A DNA stretch of 64,000 nucleotides from an uncultured Alkaliphilus sp. (GTDB lineage: Bacteria; Bacillota; Clostridia; Peptostreptococcales; Natronincolaceae), in the NCBI GenBank assembly GCA_938074565.1, contig CALJEQ010000015.1:1-64000 (forward strand), written 5' to 3'. Of the stretch, positions 9,413 to 18,348 are shown piece after piece (positions within the stretch are counted from its first letter, which is position 1; each line of letters begins with the position of its first letter). The notes beneath the pieces are model-generated. The model saw only the letters and a program-made list of their open reading frames with translations. It made no database searches and was not told the origin of the DNA. The translations under genes were made by a program, and so were the position numbers.

Positions 9413-10979
9413 CTTTTTCACCCTCCTTTCCCTCTCTTATAACTGTGAGATAATCCCAAAATTCCATCAAATCAATGAAGGATGTACCATAATATTCTTT
9501 AAGTGATTTAAGTAAGTTCTGTTTCTTTAAAAACAAATCATCTTTTGAGCCTAATAGTTGTAAAACTTCCACTAATATTTTTTTATCTTTTTCACTTCTT
9601 CCAACCCTATCAATTTGCCTATTTAACTTATTTATAAAAAAAGTTTTTTCACTAACTTCCAAGTCGCTAATACAATCTTTATTTAAAATTTCTATAAATA
9701 TTTCAAGTATATTATACAATTGAGATAGTGGTATATCATTTAGTTTTTTACGTGCATCTAGCAAGTCTTGAACTGATATTATATCTTCGTCAATTCTTTT
9801 ACCTACAAGAAATGGACTCATGCTATTTAATAAGTCTTCTGTTCTTTTTTCAATACCTGCACCAATATCTATTAAAGACATATTACCTCCGTTATCTTTT
9901 GATACTCTTTTAGCATTTGTCATATTTTTTTCAGCTTCATTATATGCTAATGTATGGGGATTTTTAGCTTTGGTAATATATAATCCACAACTTATACTAG
10001 GTTGTTCTGTGATTTCTAATTTTTCTAATAAAGAAGTAATCTTTTCTAAATATTTTCCAACAAATAATCTAGTAAAATCTATACTATACTCTGCAATCAC
10101 TAAAAGACATACATCATCTCCACCTATAACTAAAGGTAATACTGGTAATGTTATTTTAGTTACCTCTTTTTTATTAATCTCTTTTTCATCTTGACATATT
10201 ATATTAATTAGATTACTAGTTACTTCTATCATTGAATCTATTACTATTTGTGATAGATTATTTGATAATATTTTCATCTCTTCTTTTTTACATTTATCAA
10301 ATATAACACCCATATTGTTGCCATCTGCAACAAAGTAAGCAATCTGTCGTTTTTTGTCTAATTCTCCAATATCATCAATGCTTTTGGGTCTTTCTATTTT
10401 GATGTTTTTATTTAGATTGTGTTCAATACCCGTTATTAATTGATCTACTATTTCTTCATGTTTTTTATTGTTTCTTGTTATTTTTTGATTGCATGATTCA
10501 CATACTAAACTTCTTTTGTCATCAGTTTTATTGTATATTGTTGCAATCCCGATACTACAAACCTCACAATAGTTAGCATAGGGTGTATGGATACATGCAG
10601 ACTGATTTTGCGGATTATTTTTCATTTGCCTTAGTTTTTTTTGTGCTTCTTTTGAATATAAATTAAAAGCTATGGTATCATTCATTTCAATAGGTTCTAT
10701 AATAGAAATTGTTCCTCCGAATTTTTGATAGTAACTTTCTGCAATCTCTTCTTTCCATAAAACACAATCTTCTTTATTATCAAAAATAATACGAAAAGCC
10801 CCTCCGTTGGCTACAATGATGTTTTCTTCTTTAACTCCGTATTTTATTAACGCCCATTCTATTTCCTTACACCAGTTAGTTAAAAGCTGACTACCTCCAA
10901 CAATTTCGGGCAACCTTATAGCTCTAAAAATTATATCTTGTATTTTATCCACCTCTGCTGCTAGTAAATACGTTTTCAT
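9402..10979 (-). CDS. cas10: Cas10, HD-less, with GGDD palm (type III-D)
   Basis: 525 aa from ATG 10979, 2 bp past the stop of the previous gene with SD GGAGGG; a longer start at 11030 would run into the CARF gene. The first Palm domain (residues 1-110) is degenerate. A zinc ribbon follows with C138, C141, C160 and C163. The second Palm has VADGNNMG (217-224) and an intact GGDD at 286-289, the site that makes cyclic oligoadenylate. There is no N-terminal HD nuclease, so no DNA cutting is expected from this subunit. The C-terminus is helical (domain D4-like). With the intact GGDD, target binding should produce cyclic oligoadenylate for the CARF protein encoded just upstream. Confidence 0.92.
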   Translation of the reverse strand: MKTYLLAAEVDKIQDIIFRAIRLPEIVGGSQLLTNWCKEIEWALIKYGVKEENIIVANGGAFRIIFDNKEDCVLWKEEIAESYYQKFGGTISIIEPIEMNDTIAFNLYSKEAQKKLRQMKNNPQNQSACIHTPYANYCEVCSIGIATIYNKTDDKRSLVCESCNQKITRNNKKHEEIVDQLITGIEHNLNKNIKIERPKSIDDIGELDKKRQIAYFVADGNNMGVIFDKCKKEEMKILSNNLSQIVIDSMIEVTSNLINIICQDEKEINKKEVTKITLPVLPLVIGGDDVCLLVIAEYSIDFTRLFVGKYLEKITSLLEKLEITEQPSISCGLYITKAKNPHTLAYNEAEKNMTNAKRVSKDNGGNMSLIDIGAGIEKRTEDLLNSMSPFLVGKRIDEDIISVQDLLDARKKLNDIPLSQLYNILEIFIEILNKDCISDLEVSEKTFFINKLNRQIDRVGRSEKDKKILVEVLQLLGSKDDLFLKKQNLLKSLKEYYGTSFIDLMEFWDYLTVIREGKEGEKDEC

Positions 10980-10981
10980 TC

Positions 10982-12514
10982 TTAACCCTCCACAATTTCT
11001 AACTTGCAAACTTTTTTTATTTCTTCCCATTTCTCAACTTCATATATTTCATCTTCTAGACTTAGCTTCAGCCATTCTTTAAATCTTTTTGCACTGCCTT
11101 CACTAATCTTTATTGCTTCTTGAGCTTCATCCTCTGTTAAATATATACAACCATGTGCAATAGAGTTTCTAACTTCTGCTAATTTTCCCATATCGTCTAG
11201 TTTATTACTAAATTCATTAAATTTAGTGTAATTTGATATGTCCTTACTATTAAGTTTTAGGGTTGTCTTATCATTAAATTTTACACATTGACACTTTAGT
11301 AAATTCCTTTTTTTCCACATATTACTTTTCATTACAATTTCTTTTTCTGAATCAATTAGTTTATAAACACTACAATTAATTAATAATTCGCAGGCAGTAG
11401 CACATTTAATTATTGCTGAACGATAGTCTTCATACATTATTAATCTCTTAGCTTTATTTATTTCATCCATTGCATATACATATGCTAATTCAGGTTTGTC
11501 ATTAGTTTCATTAATAGCCTTAGTCTTTATATCATTTATTTTATTTGTACTTTCATTAAAAATATTTATACTACTATTAATTCTTGTATCTTGAAACATT
11601 TCAATAATTATTGGAAATTTTAATGTAATTGTAGAATCTAATTTTTCCAATAGCTCTTTTGCTTCTTTTGCTTCTTTATATCTTGATTCATCCCAATAGC
11701 GATAAATGTCTAAAATCTGACTTAACTTATCGAAGCTTTCTTTGTTTTCTATTGGCTTAATTACTCCTTCAATTTTCAGTAAAAACTCTTTAGCAGCTGA
11801 AAAATGATATTTATTATATAAATTTTTTAGTTGCTCCCAATCCCTTAACGCAAATTTTTCATAAGGATTCTCTAGTATGCTTAGTTTACAAGTGTGTCCA
11901 TAGGGTCTTTGGTACTTTGCTGAATACTCTTCAAAGTCTACATAAGATATTTTAAAATTTTTATATGCTGCATAAAGAAAAGATCCTGCCATCATGGATT
12001 TCTTTCCACCTGTGATGTCTATTGTTAGATCTTTACATTTATCTGGTTCTTTGTCATTACATAGTTTTTCAATACATTTAAAAACTTCTGATGGAGTATC
12101 ATTATCTAACACAATTGATTCTATTTTAACATCAATAGATATTTTTTCTTTTAATAGGTCTATAAGTGCGCATATTTCTTTATATCTTACGTGACCAGTT
12201 TCTCCACCATATTTTTTATTTAAAATTAATATTAATGTTGTTGGCTTTTTAATACATATAGACAAAAGTAAAGGTTCTAAAGCGAATCCAACTAAATATA
12301 CTAACGTATCACATGTTAGCCCATCATTTCTATTCTTTTCTTTGATATACTTCAATTCATAGTTTAATAAATTTTTTATATATTTTTCCATATAATTTTT
12401 TTCATTATCATTAGAGCTATTTTTAGCTCTTTCTTGCCAAAGCACTTCAATATCTCTTTTTAAATCATATCCTGTTTTAGCCTTTAAATTTTCCGACACT
12501 TGTTTATTTAACAT
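10982..12514 (-). CDS. CARF-HEPN ribonuclease (TIGR02710/Csm6-like)
   Basis: 510 aa and first gene of the operon, ATG with SD GGGAGG. The N-terminal half is a Rossmann-like CARF sensor with DITGGKKSMMAGSF (166-179), the ligand-loop signature of the TIGR02710 (Cas_Cas02710) family. It also has YLVGFALEPLLLS (73-85) near the N-terminus. The C-terminus is an alpha-helical HEPN domain with RNSIAH at 449-454, the RX4H catalytic pattern. By family knowledge, cyclic oligoadenylate from Cas10 binds CARF and switches on non-specific RNA cutting. It lies 2 bp before cas10, so sensor and second-messenger synthase are co-expressed. A terminator at 12624-12667 separates it from cas6. Confidence 0.88.
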   Translation of the reverse strand: MLNKQVSENLKAKTGYDLKRDIEVLWQERAKNSSNDNEKNYMEKYIKNLLNYELKYIKEKNRNDGLTCDTLVYLVGFALEPLLLSICIKKPTTLILILNKKYGGETGHVRYKEICALIDLLKEKISIDVKIESIVLDNDTPSEVFKCIEKLCNDKEPDKCKDLTIDITGGKKSMMAGSFLYAAYKNFKISYVDFEEYSAKYQRPYGHTCKLSILENPYEKFALRDWEQLKNLYNKYHFSAAKEFLLKIEGVIKPIENKESFDKLSQILDIYRYWDESRYKEAKEAKELLEKLDSTITLKFPIIIEMFQDTRINSSINIFNESTNKINDIKTKAINETNDKPELAYVYAMDEINKAKRLIMYEDYRSAIIKCATACELLINCSVYKLIDSEKEIVMKSNMWKKRNLLKCQCVKFNDKTTLKLNSKDISNYTKFNEFSNKLDDMGKLAEVRNSIAHGCIYLTEDEAQEAIKISEGSAKRFKEWLKLSLEDEIYEVEKWEEIKKVCKLEIVEG

Positions 12515-12623
12515 TGTTAACTATCCTCCCTTAAAATTAGTTATAATTTTATTTTCTGTATAAACTTTTAATATCCTGCTTTAAATACAATATTTTGAAT
12601 TTTTTTCACAATATTTGTAGAAA

Positions 12624-12667
12624 TAAAAAAGTACCCTCTGGAAAAATTAAATTCAACGGGTACTTGT
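12624..12667 (-). terminator. terminator between cas6 and the effector operon
   Basis: On the minus strand AAGTACCC and GGGTACTT form a perfect stem around a ~21-nt loop, followed directly by TTTTTT. It shows that cas6 and the effector operon are separate transcripts. Confidence 0.8.
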
Positions 12668-12763
12668 GTTAACAATACTGTTAATATTTAGTTATATAGT
12701 TTATGCTTTAAATAAAGAAAACTTAGTTAAATTCATCACTTAAACATAGTTTAGTAGTTGTAG

Positions 12764-12812
12764 AATCCACGAGAAACCCCAAGGTTTTTGGGGTCTCCTC
12801 AATACTCTTTCG
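12764..12812 (-). other. leader-like motif downstream of cas6
   Basis: The minus strand reads GAGTATTGAGGAGACC, then CCAAAAACC, then TTGGGG and CTCG. The core of both CRISPR leaders reads GAGCATCGAGGAAAAC, then ACAAAAACC, CTAGGGG and CTCG in the same order and spacing. The ACCCCAA/TTGGGGT arms also form a hairpin. It could be a leader remnant, a shared protein-binding site or a structured RNA. Confidence 0.4.
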
Positions 12813-12856
12813 TAGATTACACGGTGTCTATTGTATAAATGCCCTTACTTCATACC

Positions 12857-13657
12857 TTACTTCCCAAAACTAACCACAACCTGCCCCAGTCCCATTGTGG
12901 TTTTATAACCAACACCACTGTAATTAGCCAGTTTTAGCATTGTACAAATTTTATTTTTCACCGTTTCACTTAAAGCACTTTTCACCTCATAATGGCAATT
13001 ACCTTCAAAACCCACCATTTTATAGTTTCCCATATTAAACAGTCTTGTTTTCAAATCATACTTAACTGGAAAAACATAATTATTTATTTCTTCCAGTTCT
13101 TCCTCAGATAAATCAATATTTAAATTTAAGGCATTACACTTAATCAATAGACTTTTAAAAATGCTATGGGTATCAGGAAACAACCAGTTAATACCATGCC
13201 TTCTAAAACTAGTGGGGGAAATAAAGTCTATTCTAAATTTTTTAAAATCTAATGGTTTAGTTAAAATATCCTCTACCAATTCCATTTTCAGAAGTTCAAT
13301 ATTATCTATGTTAAAATTTAAGTCACCTACTTTTACAATCAGTTTGTTTGTATAATACTCCATTAAACTTCTGTGTAAAAGTTGAAAAGCCTTTGCTTCC
13401 ATAAAGGTTATTTTAAAAGAATACTTATTACCCTTTACTACTTCATTCTGCCAATGCCCTCCCCCTTCCCACTTCATACTTGAGAGGGTATAGGGTTTTA
13501 TACTGTCTCTATCGTGTAATTCTTTACTATAAACAGGATCAGCCTCTTGCATTAAATGATAAAACAATCCATTTACTTGAAGGGCATTACCTGGAAGTAA
13601 TTTACCATCTGAAACTGCTACTAATATCACCTTCACTGCTGCAAACAAATGTAGCAC
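12857..13657 (-). CDS. cas6: CRISPR endoribonuclease Cas6
   Basis: Up to 266 aa, two tandem ferredoxin-like RAMP folds. The C-terminal glycine-rich loop ANYSGVGYKTTMGLGQV (about 245-261) is the Cas6 signature. A His in GLFYHLM (34) near the N-terminus is the likely catalytic residue for cutting the repeat 8 nt before its 3' end. That agrees with the ATTGAAAC tag of the arrays. The start is uncertain: GTG at 13657 touches the AAAGGGG SD, while TTG at 13648 has better spacing and shortens the protein by three residues. It has its own terminator, so it can serve both arrays independently of effector expression. Confidence 0.88.
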   Translation of the reverse strand: MLHLFAAVKVILVAVSDGKLLPGNALQVNGLFYHLMQEADPVYSKELHDRDSIKPYTLSSMKWEGGGHWQNEVVKGNKYSFKITFMEAKAFQLLHRSLMEYYTNKLIVKVGDLNFNIDNIELLKMELVEDILTKPLDFKKFRIDFISPTSFRRHGINWLFPDTHSIFKSLLIKCNALNLNIDLSEEELEEINNYVFPVKYDLKTRLFNMGNYKMVGFEGNCHYEVKSALSETVKNKICTMLKLANYSGVGYKTTMGLGQVVVSFGK

Positions 13658-13825
13658 CCCCTTTTTCTATCTAAAAATAGATTTATATTTATGAATATAT
13701 TTTCTCAACACTGTAATTCAACAACCCCACTGTAAACTCCTGCTAATAATAAAATTTTACCAAGTTGTTACAATTCATTTTATCATTAAAATTCAAATCC
13801 CTAAGTTAAGTTTTTAATTCCTTAA

Positions 13826-14356
13826 CTAATATTTTATCCTGTTACAGCAATAACCCACATAAATTACCCTAATATATTGAGTAATGATTAAAATAAGTGT
13901 TGTTAATACTGTTACTGGATACGCAATCCACGGTGCTTTATTATAGTAAAACGTCAGTAAAAGTCCAATTGTACTTGTGATGGTAGTCCTAATTAAGTAA
14001 TTCATTAACTTATTCTGTACATTCATATTTTTATTATTGAGTTTATTATTAAGATTATTATTGAAATTATTTTGGACTATTTTTCTATTTTTTACAATGT
14101 ATATGGTTAAACATATACCTATTCCTAATAACATTATCCATTGATAAAGTTTTAATCTATCGGGGGATAATATGGTTTTTGACAAAACACCATTTCTATA
14201 AATTAAATCCCGTTGGAATCCCATGTATTTTTTAACTCCATATTGCAGTAATAGACTTACAAGTACTAAAAAGCCTGCCCCATAAGGCATTATATACTCT
14301 AAAAAAATACCTATTACTTTATTTATTAAACCTTCTCTTTTTTCAATACACTCCAT
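13826..14356 (-). CDS. four-helix membrane protein of unknown function
   Basis: 176 aa that I do not recognise. Hydrophobic segments lie at about 16-40, 71-89, 121-138 and 143-169. Between the second and third is a very Asn-rich loop (NNFNNNLNNKLNNKN) that looks like low-complexity expansion. SD GGGGAG lies 7 nt before the ATG. It stands alone between a dispersed hairpin element and a non-coding stretch upstream of cas6, on the same strand as its neighbours. No link to CRISPR function can be shown; a membrane partner for the type III system is conceivable but unsupported. Confidence 0.7.
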   Translation of the reverse strand: MECIEKREGLINKVIGIFLEYIMPYGAGFLVLVSLLLQYGVKKYMGFQRDLIYRNGVLSKTILSPDRLKLYQWIMLLGIGICLTIYIVKNRKIVQNNFNNNLNNKLNNKNMNVQNKLMNYLIRTTITSTIGLLLTFYYNKAPWIAYPVTVLTTLILIITQYIRVIYVGYCCNRIKY

Positions 14357-14375
14357 ACCACTACTCCCCTTTTAC

Positions 14376-14554
14376 AGTTGACTTCTCTGTTAGATTGTTA
14401 ACAAAATAATAAATATAGACTGATTAAAACCTTCCGATTCACTAAACAAAAAAGTTCAGCCACCGTAACGTATACTGTAATACGTAAAGGTGCTGAATTT
14501 TTTGTGTCAATTAAAAAATGAAGGTTTTTAATCAGCATGAGAAAGAAGTCAACT
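14376..14554. repeat. nested inverted-repeat element with central hairpin (copy 1)
   Basis: Three nested pairs of arms share one centre. The outer pair is AGTTGACTTCT (14376) and AGAAGTCAACT (14544). The middle pair is CTGATTAAAACCTTC (14420) and GAAGGTTTTTAATCAG (ending 14535). The inner pair is TTCAGCCACC and AGGTGCTGAA (14455-14498). The inner hairpin is flanked by A and T runs and can terminate transcription both ways. A related hairpin occurs at 44490-44535. Confidence 0.7.
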
Positions 14555-14612
14555 TAGTAACATATATTACCACAGTTGCCTTCTCTCTTTAAGTTTGTTA
14601 TTATTTAATTAA

Positions 14613-15968
14613 TTATTCTCCAATAACAATAGGGTTAGCTTCATCCATACTCCATTCATACCAACCACCATCATATACACCAATCTTCTCCCAACCCATT
14701 AAGTAGGCTGCAAAAAAGGTTTCACTAGCCCTCCAACCAGTACCACAGTAAAAGTAAGAGCCTTTATCAGCAGTGATGTTCCATTCCTTCCAAAAACTTT
14801 CAATTTCATGATAGTTTCTCATGGTATTATTAATATTTCGGAAGTCTTCCATGTTGTTGGCATCACTTCCAGCATGACCCCATACATCACCAGGAATACG
14901 ACCTTTAGGTTTAATGTATGAATACCCACTGGTTTCTCCTATATGTTCATTCCAACTACGAATACTCACTAATTCTGCTTTTTCATCTTCTAAAACTGCC
15001 TTTGCTTCTTCTAAATCAATAATATAATTAGGGTTTGCAGGCACAGCTAAACCAAAACTGGTTACTGCCTCTGGCGTATTAGACTCTGTTTCTTCTTCAT
15101 AACCAGCTGTTAACCAACTGTCATATCCACCATTTAATAGACGTACATCTTTTACCCCAGCATACATTAATATGGAAGCAGCCCTCGCCGCAGGGGTGGT
15201 ATCTCTCCCATAAAGAATCACTGTTGTATCATGGGTTATACCATTAGCCAATAACATTTCTTCAATATCTTTATCTGACACCCTGTTCCAGATGGGTTCT
15301 TCTTCAATTTCATTGGTATCTAAATAATAAGCCCCTGGAATATGCCCTTTTTTATAGTCCGTTGGTTCTCCCCAGGCTACTTCAAATATTTTAAATTCAT
15401 TTCCATCAAAATGATCTGGATTATTTCCTTGAATTAATTCATTAATCCATGTTGCATGTACTAGTTTCTCATAATTTGTTAATCGATCCATTGGTAAATC
15501 TTTATCTTCTGCCCATTTCACCAATCCATCTTCATAGTTTAAAACATTTTCATAATCCATTGATTGCAAAAGACTTACCATATCTTTACTTTTATCACCT
15601 AAACCATCATATACTACTACTGTTTTATCTTTTGTAATACCTTTTGCTTCCAACATTTCTTTTAACTCTGACTTACTTACCATAGAAGTCCATGCCATAG
15701 GAAAGTCTACTGCTCCTTTAATATGTCCTCCCCTTACTTCCCCATCAAACTTCCAACCGATGTAGGCTTCTTCTGGACGAATATCAACTATCACTAACTT
15801 TGGGTCAGTTAATTTATCAGCTAATTCTTTAGTAGCAATACTATTAATTCCAGTCTCTGCCACTTCTATTTCTTCTGAACTAACTTTACCTGTGTCTGTT
15901 TTACAACTTACTAATAGCGTAACTATTAGAAAAAATACACCTATAAAAATCAATTTATTTCTTCTCAT
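14613..15968 (-). CDS. sulfurtransferase lipoprotein with three rhodanese domains
   Basis: 451 aa. A lipoprotein signal peptide ends at LLVSC (Cys22), so the protein is anchored outside the membrane. Three rhodanese-like domains follow. The first has DGLGDKS where the active loop should be and the second has GRDTTPAAR, both without Cys. The third has YCGTGWRAS with Cys408, a proper CX5-type loop. Only the last domain should therefore carry sulfur. Related multi-domain rhodaneses transfer sulfane sulfur from thiosulfate or polysulfide; the acceptor here is unknown. ATG with SD GGAGG. It follows the substrate-binding gene by 36 bp, so it belongs to the ABC importer operon, an odd pairing for a sugar-type importer. 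Confidence 0.88.
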   Translation of the reverse strand: MRRNKLIFIGVFFLIVTLLVSCKTDTGKVSSEEIEVAETGINSIATKELADKLTDPKLVIVDIRPEEAYIGWKFDGEVRGGHIKGAVDFPMAWTSMVSKSELKEMLEAKGITKDKTVVVYDGLGDKSKDMVSLLQSMDYENVLNYEDGLVKWAEDKDLPMDRLTNYEKLVHATWINELIQGNNPDHFDGNEFKIFEVAWGEPTDYKKGHIPGAYYLDTNEIEEEPIWNRVSDKDIEEMLLANGITHDTTVILYGRDTTPAARAASILMYAGVKDVRLLNGGYDSWLTAGYEEETESNTPEAVTSFGLAVPANPNYIIDLEEAKAVLEDEKAELVSIRSWNEHIGETSGYSYIKPKGRIPGDVWGHAGSDANNMEDFRNINNTMRNYHEIESFWKEWNITADKGSYFYCGTGWRASETFFAAYLMGWEKIGVYDGGWYEWSMDEANPIVIGE

Positions 15969-16004
15969 GTTTAACTTCTTCCTCCTAATAATAACAACTA
16001 GTTT

Positions 16005-17366
16005 TTAGTTTAATCCGAAATTTTGAAGCGCCTGATCAATATCTTCCTTCGTTTTCTTCATAGCTTCTTCTAAAGCTTCTTTAGATGTTTTTTCTCCTGC
16101 AATTACCTCTTCTAAAGCCTGTTGCATATTGCTATGAATTGCATAACCATTCAGTATTTTGGGATCTCTAAAACCAATTTCCAATTGTTTTAGTCCTTCT
16201 CCCTTAACTGGGTACTCTTTAATAAACTGTTGATACTTAGCATCATTAATTGCAGAATATCTAACGGGTAAATAACCTGTATTTGTAGCCCAATACGTAG
16301 TATTTTCTTTATTTACAAAAAACTTAATAAACTCCCAAGCTGCTAGTTTTTCCATTGCTGTAGATGTATTATAAATGGCAACATCTGTTCCAGCAAAAAG
16401 AGCAGCCTCTTTCTTGTGTTTAGGTAATACCACTGCATCCCATTCTATATTCCCTGTTGAGGCTTCTTCAATATACGGAATACCAGATGTTGAAGAGATT
16501 CCCATTGCCATTTCTCCCCTAGCAAAAGGTCCTGTAATGTTTTTATCTTCTCCTGCTAGTCTAGCAACTCCATCTTTAACCATTCCACTAACAAAATCAA
16601 AAGCTTCTACACCTGCATCAGAATTGAAAAGTAATTCATATTCAGTATTACTTATTTCATTAATTAAATGTCCGCCAGCTTGTTCCATCCAAAAACTAAA
16701 ATCTATACCCACTGAATTTTGAAGCCCAAGACCCACCACGTCAGCTTTACCATCACCATCTTTATCTATAGTTAATTTTTCAGCTGCTTCTCTTAATTCT
16801 TCCCATGTGGTTGGTGGCTTTACTCCTTGTTCTTCCAACAGCAACTTGTTATAGAACAGTAAATAGGTACTCTTATTAAAGGGGAAGGCGTAGTATTTAT
16901 CATCCCAAATACCCCCTTCTCTAAATACCTGTGGTATATCTTCAAATTCAGTTTTACTGAAACCAACCTCTTCACTAAAAATGTAAGGCGTTAAATCCTC
17001 CACTAAATCATTCATAATGTAGCCACTTAATCGATTAGGGTAAATTTGAGTTAAGGTCGGCAATTGGTTTGCTTTTGCTGCTCCTGTTAGTTTTTCAAAT
17101 AATTCTTTATAATTACCTTGATAGATTAAATTTACAGTAACATTTTTATATTCTTCATTAAAGTCCTTAACGATTTTTTCTAAAGCTTCCCCATTTGCAC
17201 CACTCATAGCGTGCCAAAATTCAATTGTTACAGGTTCAGTAATTTCTGTTGCAATTTTTTCACCATTTTCTTGTAGTACATCTACATTACTAGTATTTTC
17301 CTTATTGCAAGCTACGAATGTTAAAATAATAACGATAGATAATAAAACAGCAACTAATTTTTTCAT
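16005..17366 (-). CDS. ABC transporter substrate-binding lipoprotein (family 1)
   Basis: 453 aa. Signal peptide with lipobox LTFVAC (Cys20), then a two-lobed extracellular solute-binding protein of family 1 (UgpB/MalE-like): 'IEFWHAMSGANGEALEKIV' near residue 49 and a 'PFNKSTYLLFYNK' segment. These are typical of binding proteins for glycerol-3-phosphate or oligosaccharides. SD TGGAGGAA before the ATG. It lies fourth in an operon with ATPase and two permeases upstream and the rhodanese lipoprotein downstream. The substrate cannot be read from sequence; sugar or a phosphodiester is likely. Confidence 0.9.
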   Translation of the reverse strand: MKKLVAVLLSIVIILTFVACNKENTSNVDVLQENGEKIATEITEPVTIEFWHAMSGANGEALEKIVKDFNEEYKNVTVNLIYQGNYKELFEKLTGAAKANQLPTLTQIYPNRLSGYIMNDLVEDLTPYIFSEEVGFSKTEFEDIPQVFREGGIWDDKYYAFPFNKSTYLLFYNKLLLEEQGVKPPTTWEELREAAEKLTIDKDGDGKADVVGLGLQNSVGIDFSFWMEQAGGHLINEISNTEYELLFNSDAGVEAFDFVSGMVKDGVARLAGEDKNITGPFARGEMAMGISSTSGIPYIEEASTGNIEWDAVVLPKHKKEAALFAGTDVAIYNTSTAMEKLAAWEFIKFFVNKENTTYWATNTGYLPVRYSAINDAKYQQFIKEYPVKGEGLKQLEIGFRDPKILNGYAIHSNMQQALEEVIAGEKTSKEALEEAMKKTKEDIDQALQNFGLN

Positions 17367-17475
17367 GTCATTTCCTCCACTTCATTTTTTATAAATACAT
17401 TTATTAATCAGTAAAGAGAATATTTCTTTAACTGATAAATACTAATTAAATTTTATTATTAACAATCACCTTACA

Positions 17476-18348
17476 CTAACCCTTTATTCCAGTTCTGGAA
17501 GCCCCTTCAATAATATATTTTTGCAACATAAAATATATTAAAATCATAGGTAATACTATCATGGTGGCAAAAGCCATCATTAAATGATATTCCGTTCCCC
17601 CTTCCGAACTAAAGGAGGTTAACCCTATGGGCAGTGTCCTCATGGTAGGGGAATTTGTCACAATTAAAGGCCATAAAAAACTATTCCAACTATAAATAAC
17701 TTTTAATAGACCTATGGTTATTAAAGCTGGTTTAGACAGAGGCACCATAATATTCCACATGTAATTCCAATCAGTTGAGCCATCTATTTTTGCTGCAATG
17801 TATAGTTCTTTAGGAATCCCTAGAAAATATTGGCGCAATAAAAATATTGCAAAAACACTTACAATCCAAGGAATAATTAAAGCTTTATAACTGTTTATCC
17901 AGCCTATTTTAGACAAAGTTACAAAATTAGGTATTAATAATACTTCCCCTGGAATCATCATAGTTCCAAGATAAAGGGTAAATAGCATATCTCTTCCCCA
18001 AAATTTAACTTTAGAAAATGCAAAGGCTGCTAAAATAGATGTAATTAAAGTCCCCACAGTTGTACAAACGGTTACTAATACACTATTAATAAAATATTTT
18101 TTAAAGGGTACTCTATTTAAAATTACAAAGTAATTTTCCAACATTATTTTTGAAGGAATCCATTTAGGTGGCAACATATGTACTTCATTACTACTTTTTA
18201 GTGATGTACTAATCATCCAAAGAAATGGTAATAAAGTTACTATTCCTCCTACAGTTAAAATGATATAAATCAGAAGTTTATCCAATGGAAATTTTTGTAG
18301 GTTAATCCTATTAAATAGTGGTTTTTTTGTTATAATCCACTTAATCAT
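17476..18348 (-). CDS. ABC sugar permease, MalG/UgpE type
   Basis: 290 aa from ATG 18348, with SD GGAAG 10 nt upstream; an in-frame TTG at 18369 would lie within the SD region. Six hydrophobic segments are present. The cytoplasmic EAA loop reads ELYIAAKIDGSTDWNYMWNI, where the permease docks on the ATPase. It is the partner of the MalF-type gene just upstream, overlapping it by 8 bp (ATGATTAA). Confidence 0.92.
   Translation of the reverse strand: MIKWIITKKPLFNRINLQKFPLDKLLIYIILTVGGIVTLLPFLWMISTSLKSSNEVHMLPPKWIPSKIMLENYFVILNRVPFKKYFINSVLVTVCTTVGTLITSILAAFAFSKVKFWGRDMLFTLYLGTMMIPGEVLLIPNFVTLSKIGWINSYKALIIPWIVSVFAIFLLRQYFLGIPKELYIAAKIDGSTDWNYMWNIMVPLSKPALITIGLLKVIYSWNSFLWPLIVTNSPTMRTLPIGLTSFSSEGGTEYHLMMAFATMIVLPMILIYFMLQKYIIEGASRTGIKG

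Larger units (their letters stand above)
12515..12856. other. intergenic between the cas operon and cas6
   Basis: 342 bp without a gene. It holds the cas6 terminator (12624-12667) and a motif resembling the CRISPR leader core (12764-12812). The ~110 bp nearest the CARF gene must carry the operon promoter, but I see no convincing -35/-10 pair there. Confidence 0.6.

Noticed and set aside
10980-11030. Longer cas10 reading from 11030
   Set aside because: It would overlap the CARF gene, and the ATG at 10979 has a perfect SD and starts at the conserved N-terminus.
12541-12600. Promoter for the effector operon (TTGTAT ... TATTAA)
   Set aside because: Boxes are weak and spacing does not reach 16-18 bp, so no promoter is called.
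13826-14356. Membrane protein as a CRISPR-associated effector
   Set aside because: It is near cas6 but has its own SD, no CARF or nuclease motif, and no operon link to cas genes.
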